Part shown: positions 1 to 7,189 of the stretch, piece by piece
Layout of the letters: each line of letters starts with the position of its first letter
How positions within the stretch are numbered: position 1 is the stretch's first letter
Assembly: GCA_002297645.1 (NCBI GenBank)
Contig: DBMH01000158.1
Location: 1 to 10,157, forward strand
Direction: 5' to 3'
Source of the DNA: Rhodanobacteraceae bacterium UBA703
Lineage (GTDB): Bacteria; Pseudomonadota; Gammaproteobacteria; Xanthomonadales; Rhodanobacteraceae
DNA length: 10,157 nt
Translations under genes and position numbers: made by a program
Notes under the pieces: model-generated
Database searches by the model: none
Told to the model about the DNA's origin: nothing
Seen by the model: only the letters and a program-made list of their open reading frames with translations

Positions 1-30
1 GCACGACGGGCTCCGCGGCACCACGCAGGA

Positions 31-75
31 ACCGGCATCGCCTTCCGCACCACGGCCGTCGCGGAAGATGCCGGT
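31..75. repeat. Interrupted hairpin flanked by a 9-base direct repeat
   Basis: ACCGGCATC (31-39) pairs with GATGCCGGT (67-75), and an inner TTCCGC (43-48) pairs with GCGGAA (61-66), leaving a GCC bulge and a 12-base loop. The 9-mer GCACGACGG occurs at 1-9 and again at 79-87, on either side of the hairpin. No coding gene is evident in 1-135. The structure could be part of a dispersed palindromic element or a transcript 3' end; the sequence alone does not decide which. Confidence 0.5.
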
Positions 76-95
76 ATCGCACGACGGTCCCGGAT

Positions 96-125
96 CCGGT
101 CGCCTCGCTTTGGCGGGGCGACCGG
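96..125 (-). terminator. Hairpin downstream of the minus-strand beta-helix gene
   Basis: CCGGTCGCC (96-104) pairs perfectly with GGCGACCGG (117-125). Inside, a T-G wobble and CGC/GCG close a TTTG loop, so the stem is about 13 pairs. It begins 10 bases past the stop codon of the minus-strand gene ending at 136, the right place for a transcription terminator or an mRNA 3'-end stabiliser. There is no T-tract on the exit side, so a classical intrinsic terminator is not proven. Confidence 0.55.
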
Positions 126-135
126 CTTCGGCTGG

Positions 136-2292
136 CTACGGCACGGCCTGTCCGGTCGCGCGGATCATGAAGGTCCCGCGACGTGCCAGGGGCGCCTCGC
201 TGACGCGCATGCCGTAGGGCGCGGAGGCGAGATCGTCTATGGTCGCGGCGATGTCGGGCGCGTAGAAGAACCACGAAGTGTCCTGCGGACCCGCGCCGTC
301 GATGCGCGCCGGCCGGTCCTGGCCGCCCTTCAGCTTCGCGCTCGCCCCGACGAAGAACGCGCCGTGGACCCAGGTCGGCGGAATGTCGACGCTGAAGAAG
401 TTGTTGTTGAACACATCCGGAGTGCCCTGCACGCTCACGATCGCATGGGCGTTGCGCGGGTCGCCGTCGGCGTCCGAGTCTTCGAGCAGCCAGAACGTGA
501 CGGGACCGTTGGCGAGCGAGGGGAACGTCGGCCCGAACGCGACCGAGATCTTCGTGACGAACTCGCCGCCCGGCTGCACGGGATAGTAGTTGCCCCACAG
601 CATGTCCGGATCGAACGTGGACGGCGGACCGATGTTGGCGCCGTCGCTGGTGCCTTCGCCGTCGTCGTAGAGGTATTCGACCGGGGCGATCGCGGGCGCG
701 CCGTCGAAGCCGTCCTTGAAGATCGTGTCGTCCACCGGACGCTGTGCTTCGAACGCGCCGATGTCGGCCGCCGTGCCGGAGACGCGCGCGAAGTTCGGAC
801 CGCGCTGATCGAAATCGAGTTGCGCCGCGTTGTTGCCGGTGTCGAGCGCGGGACTGCCGGCACCGAGCGCGTGCGTGCGCGTCGGCCCTCCGTTGTGGTT
901 GAGCGGGAACAGCAGCGGATCGGTGTCCAGGGTGTCCTGCGGCAGCGCGATGGCGGCGCCCGCGGCCATGACGAGGTTGTTCGCGCCGGTGACGGGAATC
1001 GTGTCGTCCGCATCGACGTCGGCGGCAGCGCCGCCGGCCGTGTTGCGCGCGAGGATCGAGCTCTGCAGGTCGAGCGAACCCGCCGCGCCGTCGATGCCGG
1101 CGAGGCGGAACAGGAGTCCGCCGCCGGTTCCGCTCGCTTCGTTGAAGGCGAGCGTGCTGTTGTACAGCTTCACCGGTCGAGCGCTGGCGAGTCCGCCGCC
1201 GTCCTTCGCGCCATTGCCGGACAGCGTGCTGTCGACGATTTCGATGCGCGTGTCCTGCGGCGGCGGCGGGTCGCCGAAAATGCTGAACACGGCCTTGAAC
1301 ACGCCGCCGCCGATGCCGTCCGCCGTGTTGCCGTCGACCGTCGAGTTGCGGATCGAGGTCACGCCGCGCACGTAGACGCCGCCGCCGTTGGCGTCCTCGT
1401 CCGCCTGCGTGGCGGAGACCGAGTTGCCCGAAACGGTACTGTCGACGAGGGTCAGCTTGCCGCCGACGTAGAGTCCGCCGCCGCCGGTGACGTAGCCGTC
1501 GCGGTAGGCCCATGGCGCACTCACGGTGTTGCCGCTGATCGTGCTGCGCGTGAGCACGGCATCGCTCTGCACGTAGGCGCCGCCGCCGATGCCAGTGCCG
1601 TTGGCGCCGGTCGCGGTCAGGCTCGAATCGGTGATCGAGCTGTCGGTCATGCGCAGCGTCGTCACGTCCACCGCGCCGCCGAAGACGAGCCGCTGCGTGC
1701 CACTCGAATGGCAGTTCGTCACGGCGACGCGGTTGAGCTCGACGGCGCCGCCGAAGCCGAGGAGGCAGGCCGCGAGGCTGCCGTCGTAGCTGCCGTTCGC
1801 GATCGTCACGTCGTTGAGCGTGAACGTGCCTTGCGAGCTGGAGAATCCGCCGACGACGAAGACCTGCGACTGGCCGCCCGCGTCGATCGTCAATGCGTCG
1901 CGGCCGGGGCCCAGGATCGTGACGTCATAGAGATGGTTGTCACCGAGCACGCTGGTGTCGATCGCACCCTGCGTCAGCGTGATCGTGCTGCAGGTGAGCG
2001 CACTGAGGTCGACCACGTCGCCTTCTCCGGCGGTGGCGAGCACGCTGCGCAGCGTGCCGGGGCTGCCGTCGTCGGCGCAGCTGGTCACCGGCAGCGTGGT
2101 ATTGGGCGTGACGGGTGTGGCGCTCGGTGTCGCGCGCAGTGCTCCCGTCTCGCGCAACTGGCGCTGGGTGAGTCGGGACGCGTAGGCGTCCGTCGGTGCC
2201 GGTGCGGCGCTGGCGGCCGCGCAGGCGAGTGCCAGCGCAGCTGCGAGCGGCGCGAGGCGTGGCATCGAAAGGTTCGGGCGAGCAGGGGGCAT
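136..2292 (-). CDS. Secreted right-handed beta-helix protein with choice-of-anchor Q region and extra C-terminal domain
   Basis: The protein has 718 residues and is predicted to be exported. Residues 1 to about 30 form a signal peptide (basic start, Leu/Ala core, AAASA cleavage region). Cys24 does not sit in a good lipobox, so lipoprotein status is unlikely. Around 70-85 is an SCADDGSPGTLRSVL stretch typical of the N-cap of beta-helix proteins of the CSLREA type. From about 107 to 440 run imperfect repeats of the form L-x-DSTVSGN-x-GGG, the signature of a parallel beta-helix. A choice-of-anchor Q segment follows and ends in DIGAFE (510-515). IFKDGFD lies at 524-530, followed by a separate domain of about 180 residues rich in aromatic residues and Asp/Gly that I do not recognise. 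The ATG is supported by GGAGA six bases upstream; Met10 is an alternative that would still leave a signal peptide. A role as a surface or extracellular adhesin or carbohydrate-binding protein is a guess from the fold; no catalytic residues were identified. Confidence 0.88.
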   Translation of the reverse strand: MPPARPNLSMPRLAPLAAALALACAAASAAPAPTDAYASRLTQRQLRETGALRATPSATPVTPNTTLPVTSCADDGSPGTLRSVLATAGEGDVVDLSALTCSTITLTQGAIDTSVLGDNHLYDVTILGPGRDALTIDAGGQSQVFVVGGFSSSQGTFTLNDVTIANGSYDGSLAACLLGFGGAVELNRVAVTNCHSSGTQRLVFGGAVDVTTLRMTDSSITDSSLTATGANGTGIGGGAYVQSDAVLTRSTISGNTVSAPWAYRDGYVTGGGGLYVGGKLTLVDSTVSGNSVSATQADEDANGGGVYVRGVTSIRNSTVDGNTADGIGGGVFKAVFSIFGDPPPPQDTRIEIVDSTLSGNGAKDGGGLASARPVKLYNSTLAFNEASGTGGGLLFRLAGIDGAAGSLDLQSSILARNTAGGAAADVDADDTIPVTGANNLVMAAGAAIALPQDTLDTDPLLFPLNHNGGPTRTHALGAGSPALDTGNNAAQLDFDQRGPNFARVSGTAADIGAFEAQRPVDDTIFKDGFDGAPAIAPVEYLYDDGEGTSDGANIGPPSTFDPDMLWGNYYPVQPGGEFVTKISVAFGPTFPSLANGPVTFWLLEDSDADGDPRNAHAIVSVQGTPDVFNNNFFSVDIPPTWVHGAFFVGASAKLKGGQDRPARIDGAGPQDTSWFFYAPDIAATIDDLASAPYGMRVSEAPLARRGTFMIRATGQAVP

Positions 2293-2469
2293 TCATTGTC
2301 TCCGTGAGAACGATCAGGGACTGCGCGAGGCGCAGCCGCCCGACCATAGCAACCCCTCTCCGCTTCCTCTTCGTGCAGCGCATCAATACGCGGCCGGCTG
2401 CGATCGCGGCGCGATGATCCCTGCCGCCCCGGCTTCGCGTATGCCGCAGGAGTCCACGAGGAAGCCGCC
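2293..2469. promoter_or_regulatory. Divergent intergenic region with two ribosome binding sites
   Basis: This gap separates two genes read away from each other, so promoters for both are expected here. On the minus strand GGAGA (2299-2303) precedes the beta-helix gene by six bases. On the plus strand GAGGA (2458-2462) precedes the delta-60 gene by seven bases. TATGGT on the minus strand (complement of 2343-2348) could be a -10 element, but I see no convincing -35, so promoter positions are not called. Confidence 0.4.
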
Positions 2470-3843
2470 ATGTCCGTCCGTCTGCTCCGCCTGATCCTGT
2501 CTCTGCTGTCTGCCGTCGCCGGCACGGCCCTCTCCGCCGACGGCGAGCCCGATGCCGCCTTCGGCACCGATGGCGAATACCCCGGCCACGGTTTCTATCC
2601 CGGCCTGTTCGGTGCCGGACGCAGCGATTCGCTCGTCGCCGTGCTGCCGGCAGGTCCATATGTGTATGTCGTCGGCAACCTGCAGAGCGGTGCCGACGAA
2701 TACCGCCTGGGCGTCTATCGCCTCGATGCGAACGGCCACCCCGATCACGGATTCGGCGACGCCGGCCTGCGCAGCTACGTGCCGCCATGCGCAACCGGCC
2801 GGGTCGGCGATGCGCTCGTCGACGGCGCCGGGCGCCTGTGGCTCGCGATCATGGGTTGCGGCGACTTCACGCTGTACCGCTTGACCGCCGACGGGGATCT
2901 CGACGCGGGGCTGCTCGGCAGCGGCGTGCTGACGATCGCCTTCGACCGGGGCGGTGACGGCGACGACCGCGTGACGAAGCTGGCGCTGACTTCCGCCGGC
3001 ACGCTTCTCGCGGGCGGCAGCGCCGCGGCGGATCCGCGCGCCCTGCTGGCGATCGCGCACGTCACGCTCGACGGCCAGCCGGTCGCCGGATTCGGCGATG
3101 CCGGGCGAGCCACCCTGGCGATGTCGGTCGCTGCGCGTTCGGTCAACGGCCTCTTTCGCATGGCCGACGGGCGCATCGTCGCCACCGGCTATCGCCTCGG
3201 CAACGGCGGCACCCACATCGAGTACGCCGCGCGCCTGCAATCCGGCGGCCAGCCCGATGCCGGTTTCGGTGCCGACGGGCCGGGCTACAGCCTGCACGAC
3301 CCGCTCGCCCTGCCGGTGCCGGTCAGCGGAAACGCCGGTGGCAGCATGCTGCTGCGCGACGGCTCGATCCTGCGCACGGGCACGCTGGACGGCGACTACT
3401 ACCTCGGACGCTGGCGGCCGGACGGCCTGCCCGACCTCGCGTTCGGTCCAGGCGGCCTGCGGCGCTACGCACTCGACTTCGCGGGTCCGAATCCGGCCAA
3501 TGCCCTGCACAACCTCGACGCGGCCAGGCGCATCGTGCGCCAGGGCGACGGCCGCTTCCTGATCGTCGGCCAGAGCTACGCGGCGGACGGACGGCGCGGC
3601 ATCAGCCTGCTGCGGCTGATGCCGGACTTCGAGCCCGATGCCGGTTTCGGCAACGGCGGCAAGCTGCGCTATCTGCTGCCGATCGCCAGCGACGGCATCC
3701 ACGAGATGAGCGCGGTGAGCCTCGACGTGCTGCCCGGCCGCATCCTCGTCGGCGCGAACGTCGCCACCGGCGCCGGCCCGGCGCAGATCCAGACCGTCGC
3801 GGCGCTGTCCAACGACCTGCTGTTCGCCGACGCGTTCGAGTAA
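2470..3843 (+). CDS. Secreted delta-60 repeat protein
   Basis: The protein has 457 residues. Residues 1-23 are a signal peptide (MSVRLLRLIL then a hydrophobic core, cleavage near ALSA). The rest is built from seven units spaced 53-68 residues apart, each marked by a D-x-x-FG-x-x-G type motif: near residues 28 (DAAFG), 92 (DHGFG), 145 (DAGLLG), 206 (AGFGDAG), 263 (DAGFG), 322 (DLAFG) and 390 (DAGFG). This spacing and motif match the delta-60 repeat family, thought to form beta-propeller-like folds; no enzymatic activity is implied. The last seven residues are LFADAFE, resembling the LFKDGFD tail of the 7534-9870 product. The start is set by GAGGA seven bases before the ATG. The DUF1704 gene follows on the same strand after a short gap, but the functions appear unrelated. 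Confidence 0.88.
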   Translation: MSVRLLRLILSLLSAVAGTALSADGEPDAAFGTDGEYPGHGFYPGLFGAGRSDSLVAVLPAGPYVYVVGNLQSGADEYRLGVYRLDANGHPDHGFGDAGLRSYVPPCATGRVGDALVDGAGRLWLAIMGCGDFTLYRLTADGDLDAGLLGSGVLTIAFDRGGDGDDRVTKLALTSAGTLLAGGSAAADPRALLAIAHVTLDGQPVAGFGDAGRATLAMSVAARSVNGLFRMADGRIVATGYRLGNGGTHIEYAARLQSGGQPDAGFGADGPGYSLHDPLALPVPVSGNAGGSMLLRDGSILRTGTLDGDYYLGRWRPDGLPDLAFGPGGLRRYALDFAGPNPANALHNLDAARRIVRQGDGRFLIVGQSYAADGRRGISLLRLMPDFEPDAGFGNGGKLRYLLPIASDGIHEMSAVSLDVLPGRILVGANVATGAGPAQIQTVAALSNDLLFADAFE

Positions 3844-3879
3844 GCGCAGTCCCGGCACCGCATGCATGGAGACGTCTGT

Positions 3880-3915
3880 TATCTTCCGGAGCGGTTCGTC
3901 GCACAGGAACGGAGG
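3880..3915 (+). promoter_or_regulatory. Possible -10 element and Shine-Dalgarno site of the QEGLA gene
   Basis: TATCTT at 3880-3885 resembles a -10 box, and GGAGG at 3911-3915 lies three bases before an in-frame GTG at 3919. No good -35 is visible. If transcription starts just after 3885, the in-frame ATG at 3862 would not be on the transcript. The ATG also lacks any purine-rich site in front of it. Both points favour GTG 3919, although its spacer is shorter than usual. Confidence 0.35.
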
Positions 3916-3918
3916 CGC

Positions 3919-5181
3919 GTGGCCGCGAAGTCCGCACACGCCGAGCATCACGCCGAGCTCGACCGTCGCCTCGTCGAGGCGACGCGCGGCATCCGCCTGC
4001 TCGAATCGGTGAGCTGGCCGGCCTCGGTCGAGCGCGAGTTCCTCGCCGACTGGAAGCGCGGGCAGGCGCGCCTGCCGGTGATCGCGTATCCGTCGCTCGA
4101 CTTCGCCGAGGCGCGCACCGCGCTGGCCGACATCGCGCGGGTGGCCGATCCGGCGCACCCGCTCGGCGACTACGTGCGGCGCACCGCCGAATCCTGGCGC
4201 ATCGCGACCGACCTGCTCGAGGCGATGGGGACGCCGCGCGTCACCGAGCATTCCACCCTGCTGTTCGGTCGCCCCGACGATCGCGTGCCCGGCGCCGCGT
4301 CGACGAACCTCGACGCCGCGCGCCATTTCATCGAGATCGCCGACGAGTTCTCGAGCGACGCGCCGCTGGAGGAGACGTCGATCGAGTTTCCGGCGGAGGT
4401 CCTGCAGGTCGAGCTGCAGCAGAAGCTCGACGCGTTCTTCGGCGAGGGCGTCGTCAGGGTCGAGACCGATCCCGGGCTGATCGCCAAGGCCGCCGCCGGC
4501 GCGACGCGCATCCGCCTGAGCGCGGCCACGAGCTTCAGCGACTACGACCGCGACCAGCTGCTCAACCACGAAGCCTTCGTGCACTCGCTGACCGCGCTGA
4601 ACGGCCGTGCCCAGCCGCATCTGAAGTCGCTGGCGCGCTCCTCGCCGCGCATCACCGCAACGCAGGAAGGGTTGGCCGTGTTCGCCGAGCTGATGTCCGG
4701 TTCGATCGACATCGCGCGCATGAAGCGCATCAGCCTGCGCATCCTCGCCATCGACATGGCGATCCGCGGCGCCGACTTCATCGAGGTCTTCCGTTTCTTC
4801 CTCGACGCAGGACAGCAGGAGACCGACAGCTTCGCCTCGGCGCAGCGCGTATTCCGTGGCGCGCCGACGGGCGGAGGCGCCGCGTTCACCAAGGATGCGG
4901 TGTACCTGCACGGACTGCTCTCCGTGCACACGTTCTTCCGCTGGGCGCTGAAGCACCAGCGCATGAAACTGTGCCGCAACCTGTTCGCCGGCAAGCTGGC
5001 CCTGCACGACGTGCTGGCGCTGGAGCCGTATTTCGACGACGGCACGATCGCGCCGCCGCGCTGGCTGCCGCCGTGGGTGCAGCACGCCCACGGCCTCGCC
5101 GGGATCCTCGCGTTCTCGCTGTTCGCCAACCGCATCCATGTCGACCGCGTCGAGGCGGAGGATCTGGTGCTCGGGTTGTGA
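3919..5181 (+). CDS. DUF1704 / QEGLA-motif metallopeptidase-like protein
   Basis: As called, the protein has 420 residues; starting at ATG 3862 it would have 439. It belongs to the family annotated as flavohemoglobin expression-modulating QEGLA motif protein (DUF1704). The naming motif QEGLA is at residues 249-253. An HEAFVH sequence at 217-222 fits the HExxxH zinc site of this superfamily, with Glu250 of QEGLA about 33 residues later as the likely third zinc ligand. The eukaryotic relatives (MATCAP) are tyrosine carboxypeptidases acting on tubulin, so a carboxypeptidase activity is plausible; the bacterial substrate is unknown. There is no signal peptide or membrane segment, so it is probably cytoplasmic. 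The length is normal for the family and both motifs are intact. It follows the delta-60 gene by 75 bases and may have its own promoter. The stop is TGA at 5179-5181. Family assignment is confident; the start is uncertain. Confidence 0.88.
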   Translation: MAAKSAHAEHHAELDRRLVEATRGIRLLESVSWPASVEREFLADWKRGQARLPVIAYPSLDFAEARTALADIARVADPAHPLGDYVRRTAESWRIATDLLEAMGTPRVTEHSTLLFGRPDDRVPGAASTNLDAARHFIEIADEFSSDAPLEETSIEFPAEVLQVELQQKLDAFFGEGVVRVETDPGLIAKAAAGATRIRLSAATSFSDYDRDQLLNHEAFVHSLTALNGRAQPHLKSLARSSPRITATQEGLAVFAELMSGSIDIARMKRISLRILAIDMAIRGADFIEVFRFFLDAGQQETDSFASAQRVFRGAPTGGGAAFTKDAVYLHGLLSVHTFFRWALKHQRMKLCRNLFAGKLALHDVLALEPYFDDGTIAPPRWLPPWVQHAHGLAGILAFSLFANRIHVDRVEAEDLVLGL

Positions 5182-5272
5182 GGGGGTTCTACGGACTTCT
5201 CGCGGAGGAATGCAGGACGGGCGGAGGAAAGTCCGCGCGTTCCCGGCTCACGAAACCTCCAAGAAACTTCGT
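5182..5272. other. Non-coding spacer with a short direct and inverted repeat
   Basis: No gene is seen from 5182 to 5528. In this left part GCGGAGGAA occurs twice (5202-5210, 5221-5229), and CGGACTT (5192-5198) can pair with AAGTCCG (5229-5235) across a 30-base loop. This might act at the 3' end of the QEGLA transcript. The right part of the gap holds the inverted-repeat element at 5273-5354, a small hairpin (AGCGGG 5379-5384 with CCCGCT 5388-5393) and a promoter near 5470. Confidence 0.35.
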
Positions 5273-5354
5273 GCCGTCATTCCTGCGAAAGCGGGAATCC
5301 ACGTTCGGACGCTTCCGGAGCAAAATGGATTCCCGCTTTCGCGGGAATGACGGC
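5273..5354. repeat. 82-base inverted-repeat element bounded by dRS3-type 20-mers
   Basis: Two 29-base arms (5273-5301 and 5326-5354) are inverted copies with one mismatch, around a 24-base centre. Each arm contains a 20-mer of the form ATTCCC-N8-GGGAAT: the right copy (5329-5348) is perfect and the left one (5279-5298) has T for the last C of ATTCCC. This is the consensus of the neisserial dRS3 repeat, pairs of which bound short mosaic intergenic elements in Neisseria. The centre can fold further (CGGA 5306-5309 with TCCG 5314-5317). The element carries no gene and sits between two plus-strand genes. It probably belongs to a dispersed family in this genome, and the transcript could form a very stable hairpin. 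Confidence 0.8.
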
Positions 5355-5469
5355 GTGAGGGGCTGCGAACGCTTCGCGAGCGGGACACCCGCTGGCCTTC
5401 TTCCGCGCGCTTTCTTTCGTGCCCGCCGCGCCTCCCCGAGCAAACAGCTCCAATCGCGCCCCGCGATCT

Positions 5470-5499
5470 TTGAATCCCGATGCGGCGAAGCGTTATCGT
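5470..5499 (+). promoter_or_regulatory. Probable sigma-70-type promoter of the M20 gene
   Basis: TTGAAT (5470-5475) and TATCGT (5494-5499) are separated by 18 bases, and each matches four of six consensus positions. Predicted transcription would begin near 5506, giving a leader of roughly 20 bases before the ATG at 5529. This makes the M20 gene an independent unit. Only a weak GGAA purine site precedes the ATG. Confidence 0.5.
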
Positions 5500-5528
5500 G
5501 CGCGCTCCACCGCCGCCGGAATCCGTCC

Positions 5529-6833
5529 ATGCGCCCGACCCTGCTTGCCGCCTCGCTGCTGCTCGCCGCCACCTCCGCCGCCGCGGCGGAAACCGCACAG
5601 CAGGCGATCCAGCCGCTGTTGCCGGACATCACCGCATGGCGGCGCGACTTGCACCAGCACCCGGAACTGTCCAACCGCGAGGTGCGTACGTCGAAGTTCG
5701 TCGCCGGCGAGCTGAAGAAGCTCGGCTACGAGGTGCGTACCGGCATCGCGCATACCGGCGTCGTCGGCGTGCTCAAGGGCGGCAGGTCGGGTCCGAAACT
5801 GGCCATCCGCGCCGACATGGATGGCCTGCCGGTGACCGAGGAAGTCGACCTGCCGTTCGCGTCGAAGGCGAAGGGCGAATATCTCGGCAAGCCGGTCGGC
5901 GTCATGCACGCCTGTGGGCACGACGCGCACGTGGCGATGACGCTCGGTGTGGCGGCGGCGCTGGCGAAGCGTCGCAGGGACCTGCCCGGCGAGGTCATGT
6001 TCGTGTTCCAGCCGGCCGAGGAGGGTGCGCCTCCGGGCGAGGAGGGCGGTGCGCCGCTGATGGTCAAGGATGGCGTGTTCAAGGACTTCAAGCCCGACGC
6101 GATCTTCGGCATGCACGTCGTCAGCGCGCTGCCCGTCGGCACGGTCGCCCTGCGGCCGGGCGGCGCGATGGCCAGCTCGGATACCTTCCGCATCGTCGTG
6201 CGCGGCAGGCAGGCGCACGGCGCGACGCCGTGGAAGGGCATCGACCCGATCGTGACCGCGGCCGAGATCGTGACCGCGTCGCAGACGATCGTCAGCCGCG
6301 CACTCGACATCAACAAGGAACCGGCCGTCGTCACGTTCGGCATCTTCGACGGTGGCCAGCGCTTCAACATCGTGCCGGACAAGGCCGAACTGCAGGGCAC
6401 CGTGCGCGCCTTCGACGAAGGCATGCGCCAGCAGGCGCTGGCGAGCCTGAAGAACATCGCCGAACACGTCGCCGCCGCGCACGGTGCGACGGTGGAGACG
6501 CAGATTCCGCTGTCGGCCGACAGCAGCAATCCGGTCAACCACAACGATCCGGCGCTGACCGCCCGCGTGCGGGCGAGCCTGGAAACCGCGCTCGGCAAGG
6601 ACCACGTGCAGGAAGCGCAGCGCTGGACCGCATCGGAGGACTTCCCGCATTTCGGCCGCGCCATCGACGTGCCGAGCGTGTATTTCTTCGTCGGCGCGAC
6701 GCCGGCCGGGCAGGACCCGGCCACGGCGCCGAGCAACCACTCGCCCAAGTTCTTCCTCGACGAGGGCGCACTCGCCGTCGGCAGCGAAGGCATGCTGCAG
6801 GCGGCGCTGGACTTCCTCGGCGCGGCGCCCTAG
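5529..6833 (+). CDS. Exported M20D-family amidohydrolase / metallopeptidase
   Basis: The protein has 434 residues and belongs to the M20 amidohydrolases related to hippurate hydrolase and IAA-amino acid hydrolase, which cleave N-acyl or amide bonds of amino acid conjugates. The first 20 residues form a signal peptide (MRPTLLAASLLLAATSAAAA), so it probably acts in the periplasm or outside. Visible family motifs are DLHQHPELS (40-48), RADMDGLP (94-101), HACGHDAH (127-134) with metal ligands Cys129 and His131, PAEEG (162-166) with catalytic or ligand Glu164/Glu165, His196 in GMHV, and the C-terminal NHSPKF with His404. A dimerisation (lid) domain lies between about residues 205 and 320. All the key residues are intact and the length is usual for the family. 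The ATG at 5529 is chosen because it begins the signal peptide and follows a plausible promoter; upstream in-frame sequence crosses the repeat element and looks non-coding. Substrate is not predictable; acyl amino acids or peptides from the environment are candidates. Confidence 0.93.
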   Translation: MRPTLLAASLLLAATSAAAAETAQQAIQPLLPDITAWRRDLHQHPELSNREVRTSKFVAGELKKLGYEVRTGIAHTGVVGVLKGGRSGPKLAIRADMDGLPVTEEVDLPFASKAKGEYLGKPVGVMHACGHDAHVAMTLGVAAALAKRRRDLPGEVMFVFQPAEEGAPPGEEGGAPLMVKDGVFKDFKPDAIFGMHVVSALPVGTVALRPGGAMASSDTFRIVVRGRQAHGATPWKGIDPIVTAAEIVTASQTIVSRALDINKEPAVVTFGIFDGGQRFNIVPDKAELQGTVRAFDEGMRQQALASLKNIAEHVAAAHGATVETQIPLSADSSNPVNHNDPALTARVRASLETALGKDHVQEAQRWTASEDFPHFGRAIDVPSVYFFVGATPAGQDPATAPSNHSPKFFLDEGALAVGSEGMLQAALDFLGAAP

Positions 6834-7189
6834 CCGCTCCCGCCCGGTTCGCCGGCCCGCTCCGTTCCGGGCCGGTGCCGGCCTGTTCGGGCCCTGCCTG
6901 CTCGGTACCGTCCCTCGCCGCGGCGGCGCAAGCCGACGCGACGGGGGAATGGACCCGTCCGCCGAGGTGTCCCGCTCGTTGCGGACTCGAACCGTTCTCG
7001 CGATCTCGTGGAACTTCGGCGGCGTGCCTCGTCGATGATCCTCGACGCCGCGCTCCTGCGCGTTGATCCCTGACGCCATTCGGCCGCCTGATTCGAACAG
7101 GGCGTCGCGGCCGCGGCGTCTCAGGGGGATCCATGCGTACGTCCATGCTTCCGGCTTTGCCCGAAACCGGGATCTGCGGTCGCCGGTGC
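6834..7189. other. Non-coding spacer, possibly containing further pseudogene remnants
   Basis: No intact gene is seen. It begins with a GC-rich hairpin (6852-6875). Around 6991-7027 the bases resemble the codons for AFSVRWSATYGGQR in the 7534-9870 gene (near 9434-9475), which hints that the decayed copy called at 7190-7518 may extend this far with an insertion of about 100 bases. The match is weak and read by eye. Nothing else was recognised. Confidence 0.35.
6852..6875 (+). terminator. GC-rich hairpin after the M20 gene
   Basis: CCGGCCCG (6852-6859) pairs perfectly with CGGGCCGG (6868-6875) around an 8-base loop, 18 bases after the stop codon. No T-tract follows, so it may be a weak or Rho-assisted terminator or a 3' stabilising stem. 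Confidence 0.45.

Noticed and set aside
136..2292. Lipoprotein signal in the minus-strand beta-helix protein (Cys24)
   Set aside because: The residues before Cys24 (ALA) do not fit the usual Leu at -3, and a standard signal peptidase I site follows.
364..2307. Long plus-strand open frame opposite the beta-helix gene
   Set aside because: Its product is Arg/Ala/Val/Glu-rich with no domain or signal, while the opposite strand encodes a clear signal peptide, helix repeats and a choice-of-anchor segment. It is a high-GC shadow.
2383..5139. 918-residue minus-strand open frame
   Set aside because: It runs opposite two recognisable genes and the gap between them, and is full of Arg, Gln, Ala and Gly without a recognisable fold. 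It is explained by GC-rich third positions on the coding strand.
5211..5235. Resemblance to the RNase P RNA conserved segment (GGAGGAAAGTCCG)
   Set aside because: Only this short stretch matches. The downstream conserved parts of an RNase P RNA are not found in 5236-5528, which is instead occupied by the inverted repeat and a promoter.
5273..5354. Insertion sequence or CRISPR repeat
   Set aside because: There is only one inverted pair, no transposase and no regular spacer array; a small dispersed palindromic element fits better.
5493..7079. Long open frames on both strands over the M20 gene
   Set aside because: The M20 frame has all family motifs; the others are low-complexity Arg/Ala-rich translations extending into non-coding sequence.
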